Source: Rhodoferax_B ferrireducens_A
Lineage (GTDB): Bacteria; Pseudomonadota; Gammaproteobacteria; Burkholderiales; Burkholderiaceae_C
Length of the DNA stretch: 64,000 nt
Reading direction: 5' to 3'
Assembly (NCBI RefSeq): GCF_031458075.1
Contig: NZ_JAVDXT010000002.1
Location: 1,116,001-1,180,000, forward strand
The notes under the pieces were generated by a model that was not told the DNA's origin, made no database searches, and worked only from the letters and a program-made list of their open reading frames with translations. This document shows positions 44,435 through 52,988 of this stretch, one piece after another. Each line of letters opens with the position of its first letter. Position 1 is the first letter of the stretch. The position numbers were made by a program, and so were the translations under genes.

Positions 44435-44899
44435 TCACTTCTTCTTGCCGGTTTCCGCGCGCTCTCTTCGGATCGCCTCATGGTCGGCGTAACTCACCAC
44501 CATACCCGCGCATCGTTGGTTCAGGGCAGCCGTCCAGGCATTGAACCTGTGTTGTTCCTGGTTCAGCCTCTCGGCCTCTTTGTTTGACGTGCCGACTTGC
44601 GTATTCAGTGCCTGGATCTTCTCGTTGAAGGCGACAACTGCCGCTTCGTCGGATGCATTGACCATAGCTTGAGTGGCCACATGGGCCTGCATCTCATCTT
44701 GGATGCGTTTGAGGTTGGCGCTATGCGTTTCTGACTCATCCGTCAGAAGGCTTCGCTTTTTCTTGAGTTCGTCGTCTTCTTTTTGACAGGCGCGGTATTC
44801 GTCCCGGGTTGAAAGCTTGGGTGCTTTGGATGTTTGCGCATGGATTGTTCCAAGCGAGAAAAGCAGCGAGACGGTGACAAGGAACGGTAGTTTCAACAT
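44435..44899 (-). CDS. Secreted coiled-coil protein, hypothetical
   Basis: A 154-residue protein with a Sec signal peptide (FLVTVSLLFSLGTIHAQ) and a highly charged helical body (EYRACQKEDDELKKKRSLL; EKIQALNTQVGTSNKEAERLNQEQ). Two cysteines, one near each end (ACQK, QRCAG), could form a disulfide. Lysine-rich tail. The periplasm is its likely place. No family recognised. Confidence 0.75.
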   Translation of the reverse strand: MLKLPFLVTVSLLFSLGTIHAQTSKAPKLSTRDEYRACQKEDDELKKKRSLLTDESETHSANLKRIQDEMQAHVATQAMVNASDEAAVVAFNEKIQALNTQVGTSNKEAERLNQEQHRFNAWTAALNQRCAGMVVSYADHEAIRRERAETGKKK

Positions 44900-44944
44900 G
44901 CGTGGGGGGCAAAGGTTGGATCGAGGTTAAGACATTTCTAGGGA

Positions 44945-45520
44945 CTATAGCGGCCGGCTTTCATGGTTAAGTTGCGCCGCATCCCGAATCCGCCCCAGCA
45001 GCCTCCTGCGTATCAACCCACTCACCGGCCGAATCAACCACCAGTACGGCGTAAACCGTCGCAAAGAAGCCCGGTCGTTGCAAAACACCCGGGTTTCGGT
45101 GCGCAGCCAGGTGCGCCCGTCGCCCGCGGCTGCGGTGCTGAAGTTCAGCACCAGCTTGGACACGCCAGGCTCGGTGAATTGGGTGAATGCGTCGGCGTTG
45201 GCGATCCGGGCCTGGCCGTAGTCGGCCTGCCAGAACCTGCCCACCAGGCCGATGGCGACTTCCTGATCTCCGTTGCGGCCCAGCGGCGTAAAGTTGTGGA
45301 TGCCAAAGGCTGGCTGTCGCTGCAGCCCGCTGCGGCCACCCAAGGCGCCCCACACGCGGTCGGGCAACTCGCGCAGTTGGATGAAGCGGCGGGTCCACGG
45401 GTCTTCGCTGATCTCGGGCCGGAGTGCGGCGTCCAGCAGGGCGGCAGGCGCGGCGCGGGTCAACAGCTGGTGCTTTTCGCAGAACTGATAGCGGGGCAGG
45501 AGTTGGTCGATTAAGGTCAT
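44945..45520 (-). CDS. Hypothetical protein
   Basis: A 191-residue protein, no signal peptide. Recognisable features only: RFIQLRELPDRVWGALGG, VGRFWQADYG, LVLNFSTAAAGDGRTWLRTETRVFCND and PYWWLIRPVSGLIRRRLLGRIRDAA. The beta-rich middle followed by a basic helix with WWLIRPxSGLIRRRLL suggests a START/SRPBCC-like fold, but I do not recognise the family with certainty. Coding is supported by the consistent codon usage and the clear ATG at 45520. Confidence 0.7.
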   Translation of the reverse strand: MTLIDQLLPRYQFCEKHQLLTRAAPAALLDAALRPEISEDPWTRRFIQLRELPDRVWGALGGRSGLQRQPAFGIHNFTPLGRNGDQEVAIGLVGRFWQADYGQARIANADAFTQFTEPGVSKLVLNFSTAAAGDGRTWLRTETRVFCNDRASLRRFTPYWWLIRPVSGLIRRRLLGRIRDAAQLNHESRPL

Positions 45521-45973
45521 CGTGTAGACGGTTGTTCAGACAAGTATCGCCGCCGCCACAGGGTGCGGCCCGCATGGCCGGGCTGCTGGTGTCATCCCCG
45601 CAAGCGGGGTGGAACTGGTGTGGGGCAGGGGCAGGCAGATTTAAACGGTTTGGCCCCGCAGCGCATATTCCATCTGCACAAGCAGCTATGAATAATGCAG
45701 CAATCAGGTTCTGGGCAGACGCCCGTTCGCTATGACTCCCGGCTGCTTGTCGCCGTTCAACCCACCGGAGCAAAACGATGGGGCCGCTCTTTCCGCTACT
45801 TCATTTGCCCCACTGTGTGCCAACGCACATACGGCACCGTCGGCAATCGAAACACTCGGGCCATCTTGCATCGGCGCACTACAGCGTGGATGCAGGATGT
45901 CGGCCCGGGTACCCCAAAGCTGGTTTGCTTACCTTGCTCGCCCTCAGCGTCAGCACATTACAAAGTAAATCAA
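45521..45973. other. 453-base intergenic region before the ice-binding protein gene
   Basis: Holds repeat copy G at 45639-45705. The rest (45706-45973) is open in some frames but has no ribosome-binding site or recognisable protein. AT-rich TACAAAGTAAATCAA directly precedes the ATG at 45974. A long leader or promoter region for the ice-binding protein gene is likely. Confidence 0.5.
45639..45705 (-). repeat. Comamonadaceae interspersed repeat, copy G
   Basis: On the minus strand: TTCATAGCTGCTTGTGCAGA, then TGGAATATGCGCTGCGGGGC. Lies between divergent genes upstream of the ice-binding protein. Confidence 0.8.
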
Positions 45974-47833
45974 ATGCATATATTCAAAAGCTACCCGCGG
46001 GTTCTTCCGTGGGCTGTGGCGTTGGCGGTGGGTACCTTGTCCGCATGTGGCGGGGGACGCGATCCGGTTCTAGGCACCGGCAGCAACGTAGGCATGGCGC
46101 CGGCAGTGACGAGTGCCAGCCCGTTGCCGGGGGCCAGCCTGGTGCCGCTCAACACCAAGAAGCTCATCGCGGGCTTCAGCAAGGCGATGGACGGCAGTAC
46201 GCTGACCGCCAGCTCCTTCACGCTGGCCTGCCCGACGGGCACGCCTGTCAGTGGTGTAGTGGGCTATGACGCTACGGCCCGGCTGGCCACGCTCACCCTG
46301 CCGTCCACATCCAATTTGCCGCCCAGCGTGTTGTGTACCGCCACGGTCAGCACGGCAGCCAAGGACAGCTTAGGTTTTGCACTGGCCAGCAACTATGTGT
46401 GGACCTTCACCACCGGCGTGACCAGCGACCTGACAGCGCCCACGGTCACGGGCACCATCCACGCCAATGGCGCCACCGGCGTGCCGACCAATGCCCGCGT
46501 AGGAGCGACCTTCAGCGAGGCGGTAGACCCGTCCAGCATCAACGCCGCGACCTTCGGCGTGCAACAGGGGGTGACGGTGGTGGCGGGCACGGTATCGTCA
46601 TCCGGTGCCAACGCGGTCTTCATACCCACCACCGCGTTGACAGCCAACACCACCTACACCGCCACCTTGACCACGGGTGCGATGGACTTGGCGGGCAATG
46701 CCCTGGCCAACCCCTATGTGTGGAGCTGGACCACCGGCGGCACCGCAGACACGACGGCCCCCACGGTCAGCCTGGTGTATCCCGCAGACAACGCTACCCA
46801 GGTGGCGACCAGCAGCGCACCTAGCGCCACCTTCAGCGAGGCCATGGATGCGACCAGTATCAACGCCGCGAACTTCACAGTGGCGGGCGTGTCCGGCCAG
46901 GTGGGCTTCAACGCCCAGAGCCAGGTGGCCACCTTCACCCCTTCCAGCCCGTTGGCCAACAACACGACGTACACCGCCACCCTCAAAGGTGGTACCGGCG
47001 GAGTGCAGGACATTGCGGGCAACCCGCTGGCCATTGACAAGGTGTGGCGCTTTACCACCGCCGCAGTGACGGCGCTGCAGCCCAGCATCAACCTGGGTTC
47101 GGCCGCACCCTTTGGTACGTTTGGCGGCAGCGCCGGCATGACCAATACCGGGATCGCAACGCAGATAAATGGCGACATCGGCACCATTGCCACCGGCACC
47201 TCGTCGATCCAAGGCTTCCATGACAAGAATGGCGACATCTACACCGAGACGCTGGCCAACATTGGCGCGGTTAACGGCACCATCTTCACCTGCACCAATT
47301 CGGTCACCGGCCCCACCGCCGCCGGCCCAAATGCGGCGGCCTGCGCCGTGGCCACCCAGGCCCGGCTGGATGCCCAAACCGCCTACCTGGCCTTGGTGGC
47401 GATGCCGCCCGGTGCCAACCCCGGTGCCAACCTGGCGAACCTGACGCTGGCGCCCGGCGTCTACACCGCGCCCAGCGGTTCATTCATGGTGGAAGGCGGT
47501 GACCTCACGCTGGACGCCCAGGGCAACGCGAATGCGGTGTGGGTGTTCCAGATGGCCACGACCTTGACGGTGGGCGGCCCTGGTGCGGCCTTTCCCCAGC
47601 GCATCGTGTTGGCCGGCGGTGCGCAGGCCAAGAACATCTATTGGCAGGTGGGCTCGTTTGCCACCATCAACGCGGCGGGTGGTGGCAGCATGTCGGGCAC
47701 CATCATCACGCAGACCGGAGCCGCATTCTCCACCGTGGGCAATACCGTGCCGGTGACGCTGAACGGCCGCATCTTGTCGCTGGGTGCGTCGGTGACGCTG
47801 GTGGACACGTTCATCAACGTGCCCGCTCCTTAA
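45974..47833 (+). CDS. Ice-binding (DUF3494) lipoprotein with Ig-like repeats
   Basis: A 619-residue exported protein. The lipobox is AVGTLSACGGG (Cys25). Three bacterial Ig-like (Big_5) repeats follow, about residues 45-150, 152-255 and 256-360, each with a phrase like ATFSEAMDATSINAANF and TYTATL and ending WxxTT. The C-terminal DUF3494 antifreeze domain begins near 371 (INLGSAAPFGTFGGSAGMTNTGI) and contains GDIGTIATG, LTLAPGVYTAPSGSF, VWVFQMATTLTVGG and GRILSLGASVTL. These form the beta-solenoid that binds ice. Lipid anchoring plus Ig spacers suggest surface display. Start ATG 45974 gives a proper lipoprotein signal; the Shine-Dalgarno is weak. Confidence 0.9.
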   Translation: MHIFKSYPRVLPWAVALAVGTLSACGGGRDPVLGTGSNVGMAPAVTSASPLPGASLVPLNTKKLIAGFSKAMDGSTLTASSFTLACPTGTPVSGVVGYDATARLATLTLPSTSNLPPSVLCTATVSTAAKDSLGFALASNYVWTFTTGVTSDLTAPTVTGTIHANGATGVPTNARVGATFSEAVDPSSINAATFGVQQGVTVVAGTVSSSGANAVFIPTTALTANTTYTATLTTGAMDLAGNALANPYVWSWTTGGTADTTAPTVSLVYPADNATQVATSSAPSATFSEAMDATSINAANFTVAGVSGQVGFNAQSQVATFTPSSPLANNTTYTATLKGGTGGVQDIAGNPLAIDKVWRFTTAAVTALQPSINLGSAAPFGTFGGSAGMTNTGIATQINGDIGTIATGTSSIQGFHDKNGDIYTETLANIGAVNGTIFTCTNSVTGPTAAGPNAAACAVATQARLDAQTAYLALVAMPPGANPGANLANLTLAPGVYTAPSGSFMVEGGDLTLDAQGNANAVWVFQMATTLTVGGPGAAFPQRIVLAGGAQAKNIYWQVGSFATINAAGGGSMSGTIITQTGAAFSTVGNTVPVTLNGRILSLGASVTLVDTFINVPAP

Positions 47834-47867
47834 GTGCGCCAGCCCCCACACCCTTCTGGAGAACTAC

Positions 47868-49019
47868 ATGAACTTTAAAAAAACCTCGGCTGCGCTGGCC
47901 TGCGCTGCGCTGACCGCAGTGGCCAGCCCGATGGCCTTAGCCGACAGCACCGGCTGGTACGGCGGGGTCAGTGTGGGCCCGACCCGGGCCAATATCGACA
48001 ACGAGAGGATCAGCAGCAGCCTGCTGGGCAACGGCTTTAGCGCCGTTGCGATAGACGAGGATGGCCGCAGCACCGGCTACAAGATCTTTGGCGGCTACCA
48101 GTTCAACCGTAATTTTGCGCTGGAAGGCGGGTATTTCGACCTGGGTAAGTTTGGCTTTGCCGCCACCACCGTGCCCGCCGGCCGCCTGCAGGGTGACATC
48201 AAGCTGCGCGGGCTGAACCTGGACCTGGTCGGCACGCTGCCGATCACCGACAAGTTCTCTGCGCTGGCCCGCGTAGGTGCCAACTACGCCCGGGCATCTG
48301 ACACTTTCTCAGGCACCGGCGCTGTGGCGGTGAATAACCCCAATCCCCGCAAGCGCGACACCAACCTCAAGCTGGGCCTGGGCGTGCAATATGCGTTCAG
48401 CGATTCCTTGGCGATGCGCGCCGAGGTCGAGCGCTACCGCGTCAACGATGCCGTGGGCAACAAGGGCGATGTCGACATGGTGTCGGTCGGTCTGGTGTAC
48501 CGCTTTGGCGGCCCCGTGTCGACATCGGTGGCGAGGGCGGCGATGCCCGAACCTGCGGCGCTAGCGCCCCAGCCGCAGGTGGTAGCCGCGCCTGCGCCCA
48601 TGCCGCCCCCGGCGCCTGCGCCACCCCCGCCGCCGCCCATGAAGGTGACGATTGCTGCGGATTCCCTGTTCGCCTTTGACAAGGCCACGGTCACACCTGC
48701 GGGGCGGCAGGCGCTGGATGCGTTCGCTGCCGACGTGAAGAACCTGCAGTTCGACACCATCATGGTCACCGGGCACAGCGACCGCATCGGCTCCCATGCC
48801 TACAACATGAAGCTGTCCACGCGCCGCGCCGAGGCGGTGTCTGCCTATCTGGTGCAGTCTGCGGGCATTCCCGCCGCCAAGATGCTGTCCAAAGGCGTGG
48901 ATGGGGCCGATCCCGTGACCAAGCCCGGGGACTGCAAGGGCAGCAAGGTGAGCAAAGCCTTGATCGCCTGCCTGCAACCGGATCGCCGGGTCGAGCTGGA
49001 AGTCGTCGGCACCCGTTAA
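47868..49019 (+). CDS. OmpA-family outer-membrane protein
   Basis: A 383-residue protein with signal peptide (1-26, ending MALAD), an eight-stranded barrel (about 27-212: WYGGVSVGPTRANID ... GLVYRFGG), a Pro/Ala linker (PAPMPPPAPAPPPPPPM) and a C-terminal OmpA peptidoglycan-binding domain (about 263-383: VTIAADSLFAFDKATVTPAG, ITVTGHSDRIGS-like MVTGHSDRIGSHAYN, SxRRAEAV). It follows the ice-binding gene after 34 bases on the same strand, so the two may be co-expressed. Confidence 0.93.
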   Translation: MNFKKTSAALACAALTAVASPMALADSTGWYGGVSVGPTRANIDNERISSSLLGNGFSAVAIDEDGRSTGYKIFGGYQFNRNFALEGGYFDLGKFGFAATTVPAGRLQGDIKLRGLNLDLVGTLPITDKFSALARVGANYARASDTFSGTGAVAVNNPNPRKRDTNLKLGLGVQYAFSDSLAMRAEVERYRVNDAVGNKGDVDMVSVGLVYRFGGPVSTSVARAAMPEPAALAPQPQVVAAPAPMPPPAPAPPPPPPMKVTIAADSLFAFDKATVTPAGRQALDAFAADVKNLQFDTIMVTGHSDRIGSHAYNMKLSTRRAEAVSAYLVQSAGIPAAKMLSKGVDGADPVTKPGDCKGSKVSKALIACLQPDRRVELEVVGTR

Positions 49020-49040
49020 AGAAACGGTACCGGCGCAAGC

Positions 49041-49067
49041 GTGCGCGGCAAGCTCTTTGCCGCGCAC
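49041..49067 (+). terminator. Hairpin terminator after the ompA-like gene
   Basis: Stem GTGCGCGGCAA (49041-49051) / TTGCCGCGCAC (49057-49067), loop GCTCT; perfect 11-bp arms. It lies between the ompA-like stop and hrpA. No T-run, so efficiency is uncertain. Confidence 0.6.
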
Positions 49068-49084
49068 CCGGATAATCGCCGGAT

Positions 49085-52000
49085 ATGTTGAAAATTGAAT
49101 TCCCCGCTTCGCTACCCGTCTCAGAACGGCGCGAAGAGATAGAAGCCGCCATTGCCGCCCACCAGGTGGTCATCATCTGCGGCGAAACCGGCTCCGGCAA
49201 AACCACCCAGCTGCCCAAGATCGCCCTGGCCATGGGCCGGGGCAAACTGAACTACCCCGAAGGCCAGCGCGGCAAGCTGATCGGCCACACCCAGCCGCGG
49301 CGCATCGCCGCCAGCAGCGTGGCCAAGCGGATTGCCGAAGAGTTGAAGACCACGCTAGGCGATGTGGTCGGCTTCAAGGTGCGCTTCCAGGACCGCCTGG
49401 GGCGTGATGCCTCGGTGAAGTTGATGACCGATGGCATCTTGCTGGCCGAGACGCAGACCGACCCGCTGCTGAACGCCTACGACACCATCATCATCGACGA
49501 GGCGCACGAGCGCAGCCTGAACATCGACTTCCTGCTCGGCTACCTGCGCCAGATCCTGCCGCGCCGGCCGGACCTGAAGATTATCGTCACCTCGGCCACG
49601 ATTGATGCGGACCGCTTTGCTAAACACTTTGAATCCGCCAAGGGCCCGGCGCCGGTGATCATGGTCTCGGGGCGTATGTTCCCAGTGGAGCAGCGCTACC
49701 GGCCGTTCGAGGAAAGCCGCGACTACGGGCTGAACGAGGCCATCGCCGACGGCGTGGACGAGCTCTGGCGCGACCCGCACAACGCCGGCGACATCCTAAT
49801 CTTCCTGCCAGGCGAGCGCGAAATCCGCGAGGCGGCCGACCACTTGCGCAAGCACGTGAGCCACCAGCCGGTGTTCCGCAGCGCCGAGGTGCTGCCGCTG
49901 TTCGCGCGCCTGAGCCCGGCCGAGCAGGACCGGATTTTCGACAACCACGCCGGCGGCCGGCGCATCGTGCTGGCCACCAACGTGGCCGAAACCTCGCTCA
50001 CGGTACCAGGCATTAGATACGTGATTGACGCAGGTACGGCGCGCGTGAAGCGCTATTCTTTCCGTAGCAAGGTGGAGCAGCTGCTGGTGGAGCCTATCAG
50101 CCAGTCATCCGCGAACCAGCGCGCTGGCCGCTGCGGCCGGGTCGCCAACGGCATCTGCATACGCCTGTACGACGAACAGGACTTCAATGGCCGGCCGCGC
50201 TTTACCGACCCCGAAATCCTGCGCAGTTCGCTGGCCGGGGTGATCTTGCGCATGAAGTCGCTGCACTTAGGGATCGTGGAGGACTTTCCGTTCCTGGAGA
50301 AACCCCAGGGCCGCGCGATTGCCGATGGCTACCAGCTGCTGGCCGAACTGGGCGCGGTGGACGACGCGAACGAGCTGACCGGCACCGGTAAAGAGCTCGC
50401 CAAGCTGCCACTCGACCCACGCGTCGGCCGCATGATTCTGGAAGCCCGTGACCGCAGCGCGCTCGACGAAGTGCTGGTGATTGCATCGGCCCTGAGCGTG
50501 CAGGACGTGCGCGACCGCCCCATGGACCTGCAGGCCCAGGCCGACCAGGCGCACGCCAAGTTTGACGACGACAAGAGCGAGTTCAGCGGTTACCTGAATC
50601 TGTGGAAATGGATCAACGACGCCCGGGGCGGCGAGGGCGCGCACAAGCTCAGCAACCGCCAGTACGAGCAGCTGCTGCGGCAAAACTTCGTCAACATCCG
50701 CCGCGTCCGCGAGTGGCGCGACATCTACAGCCAGCTGCACACCGTGGTGGCCGAGCACAAATGGCGCCTCAATGCCGCGCCGGCCAGCTACGAGCAAATC
50801 CATCTGTCTATGCTGTCCGGCCTGCTGGGCAATATCGGCTGGAAGACCGAGGGCGACGAAGTCGCGCAGACGGAATACCTGGGCGCGCGCGGCATCAAGT
50901 TCCACCGCCATCCGGGCGCGCATCTGCGCAAGAAGCCGGGCCGCTGGATCGTGGTGGCCGAGTTGGTGGAAACCACGCGCCTGTTCGGGCGCGGCATTGC
51001 GAACATCGAGCCGCAGTGGGTCGAGCAGGTGGCCGGCCATTTGCTGAAGAAGCAACTGCTCGACCCGCATTGGGAAAAGAAGGCCAGCGAGGTCACCGCG
51101 CTGGAGCGCGCCACGCTGTATGGCATCGTCATCTACAGCGGGCGCCGCGCCAACTTCGGCCGGGTCGACCCGGTGGGGGCGCGCGAAATCTTCATCCGCG
51201 AAGCCCTGGTCGGCGGGCAGTGGGACAGCAAGTTCCCGTTCTTGGAGGCCAACCTCAAGCTGATCAAGCAGGTGGAAGACCTGGAGCACAAGGCGCGCCG
51301 GCAGGACGTGCTGGTGGACGACGAGCTGATCTACGCCTTCTACGACCAGCAGCTGCCCGCTGACGTGTATGGCGGCGTCAGCTTCGAACGCTGGTACCGC
51401 GAGGCGTTGCAACAGAACCCCAAACTGCTGATGCTGACCCGCGAGGAGCTGATGCGCCACGAGGCCGCCGGCATCACCACCCAGTCCTTCCCCAAGACCA
51501 TACGCCTCGGCGGCGTGGACTGCCTGGCCACCTATCTGCACGAACCCGGCGATGCCAAAGACGGACTGACGGTGACGGTGCCGCTGTTCGTGCTGAACCA
51601 GGTGAACGACGAGCGCTGCGAATGGCTGGTGCCCGGCATGCTGAAGGACAAGATCCAGGCGCTGATCAAAACCCTGCACCAGCGCCCGCGCTCGCGCCTG
51701 GTGCCGCTGCCCGATACCGCCAGCAAGATGGCCGAGACGCTGAACGCGCCCGAGCTGTTCGGCCACGGCACGCTGGTGGACGCGGTGCTGAAGCTGGTGC
51801 GCGCCGCCACCTCGCTGGACATCGTTCGCGCCGACATCAAGGCCGACATGCTTCAGGCCCACATGTTCATGAACTTCCGCGTGGTCGACGAGCATGGCCG
51901 CCAGCTGGGCACGGGGCGGAACCTGGGTGCACTCAAGTCCGAGCTGGGCGCGCAGGCGCGCGGGGCCTTCCAGGCGCTGGCGGGTTTGAAGATGGCCAGC

Positions 52001-52975
52001 AATGCTGCGGCCAAACCGGTTTCTAAGGAAAATCAGCCTCTGGCGCAGGTAGTAACTGCGCAAGCAGCTATCAAAACTGCAGCAAAGCCGGCCACGCCAG
52101 CCAACCAGCGCTACACCGCCTGGACCTTCGGCGAGCTGCCCGAGCTGCTGGAAATCCAGAAGGGCGGCCAGACGCTGATCGGCTACCCGGGCCTGATCGA
52201 CGCTGGCGATGCGGTGACGATTGAGGTCTTCGACGAGCCCGAAGTCGCCGCGGCCAAGCACCGCGCCGGCCTGCGCCGTTTGTTCTCGCTGCAGATCAAG
52301 GACGCGCTGAAGTACCTGGAAAAGAACATCCCCGACCTGCAGAAAATGGCCGTGACCTTTATGCAGGTCGGCAAGAACGCCGACGGCTCAGGCGGCGGCA
52401 CCATCGAGGAGCTGCGTGCGCAGATCATCGACGTGGCGCTGGACCGCGCCTTTCTGCTCGACCCGCTGCCGACCGACGAGTTCGCCTTCAAGCGCCGCAT
52501 CGACGAAGGCCGCGGCCGTCTGACCCTGATCGCCAACGAGGTGGCGCGGCTGTCATTGACCATCCTGACCGAATACGCCACGGCAGCTCGCAAGATCAAG
52601 GACACCAAGAACGCGCCCGAAGCCACCGCCGACGCGGCCCAGCAGCTGGCGCGGCTGATGCCCAAGCGCTTCCTGGCCAACACGCCCTGGGGCCCGCTGC
52701 AGCACTACGCGCGTTACCTGAAAGCCATCACCGCGCGGCTGGACAAATACCGCGCCGACCCGGCCCGCGACGCCACCAAGCTGGCCGAGCTGCGCCCGCA
52801 AGAGCAGCGCTACTGGCGCCTGGTGGCCGAGCGCAAAGGTGTGGCCGATGCGCGCATGCAGGAGTTCCGCTGGCTGCTGGAGGAACTGCGGGTCAGCTTC
52901 TTCGCGCAAGAGCTGAAGACCCCGCAGCCGGTGAGCGCCAAGCGGCTGGACAAGGCCTGGGCCCAGCTGGGCTAG
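49085..52975 (+). CDS. hrpA: ATP-dependent RNA helicase HrpA
   Basis: A 1296-residue DEAH-box helicase of the usual HrpA length. Motif I CGETGSGKTTQLPKIAL, motif II IIIDEAHERSLN, motif III SATID, motif V ATNVAETSLTVPGI, motif VI QRAGRCGR; then HA2 and OB domains and the long HrpA-specific C-terminal half. In E. coli HrpA rescues stalled ribosomes and processes fimbrial mRNA. Residues about 978-1000 (ENQPLAQVVTAQAAIKTAAK) are encoded by an inverted repeat copy inside a flexible linker. Convergent with pyruvate kinase; the stops are 13 bases apart. Confidence 0.95.
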   Translation: MLKIEFPASLPVSERREEIEAAIAAHQVVIICGETGSGKTTQLPKIALAMGRGKLNYPEGQRGKLIGHTQPRRIAASSVAKRIAEELKTTLGDVVGFKVRFQDRLGRDASVKLMTDGILLAETQTDPLLNAYDTIIIDEAHERSLNIDFLLGYLRQILPRRPDLKIIVTSATIDADRFAKHFESAKGPAPVIMVSGRMFPVEQRYRPFEESRDYGLNEAIADGVDELWRDPHNAGDILIFLPGEREIREAADHLRKHVSHQPVFRSAEVLPLFARLSPAEQDRIFDNHAGGRRIVLATNVAETSLTVPGIRYVIDAGTARVKRYSFRSKVEQLLVEPISQSSANQRAGRCGRVANGICIRLYDEQDFNGRPRFTDPEILRSSLAGVILRMKSLHLGIVEDFPFLEKPQGRAIADGYQLLAELGAVDDANELTGTGKELAKLPLDPRVGRMILEARDRSALDEVLVIASALSVQDVRDRPMDLQAQADQAHAKFDDDKSEFSGYLNLWKWINDARGGEGAHKLSNRQYEQLLRQNFVNIRRVREWRDIYSQLHTVVAEHKWRLNAAPASYEQIHLSMLSGLLGNIGWKTEGDEVAQTEYLGARGIKFHRHPGAHLRKKPGRWIVVAELVETTRLFGRGIANIEPQWVEQVAGHLLKKQLLDPHWEKKASEVTALERATLYGIVIYSGRRANFGRVDPVGAREIFIREALVGGQWDSKFPFLEANLKLIKQVEDLEHKARRQDVLVDDELIYAFYDQQLPADVYGGVSFERWYREALQQNPKLLMLTREELMRHEAAGITTQSFPKTIRLGGVDCLATYLHEPGDAKDGLTVTVPLFVLNQVNDERCEWLVPGMLKDKIQALIKTLHQRPRSRLVPLPDTASKMAETLNAPELFGHGTLVDAVLKLVRAATSLDIVRADIKADMLQAHMFMNFRVVDEHGRQLGTGRNLGALKSELGAQARGAFQALAGLKMASNAAAKPVSKENQPLAQVVTAQAAIKTAAKPATPANQRYTAWTFGELPELLEIQKGGQTLIGYPGLIDAGDAVTIEVFDEPEVAAAKHRAGLRRLFSLQIKDALKYLEKNIPDLQKMAVTFMQVGKNADGSGGGTIEELRAQIIDVALDRAFLLDPLPTDEFAFKRRIDEGRGRLTLIANEVARLSLTILTEYATAARKIKDTKNAPEATADAAQQLARLMPKRFLANTPWGPLQHYARYLKAITARLDKYRADPARDATKLAELRPQEQRYWRLVAERKGVADARMQEFRWLLEELRVSFFAQELKTPQPVSAKRLDKAWAQLG
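52020..52086 (-). repeat. Repeat copy H, inside hrpA
   Basis: On the minus strand: GATAGCTGCTTGCGCAGTTA, then CTGCGCCAGAGGCTGATTTT. All core blocks of the intergenic repeat are present. It keeps the hrpA frame and encodes a low-complexity Ala/Gln/Lys linker. Confidence 0.75.
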
Positions 52976-52988
52976 CCGGCTAGGCTAT

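Noticed and set aside
45706..45973. Possible gene in the region before the ice-binding protein
   Set aside because: Frames exist but lack ribosome-binding sites, and the translated sequences look like random GC-rich DNA. An N-terminal extension of the ice-binding protein would bury its lipoprotein signal.
50267..52261. Open frame of 664 codons antisense to hrpA
   Set aside because: Same cause: a shadow of GC-rich hrpA codons, with no recognisable protein features.
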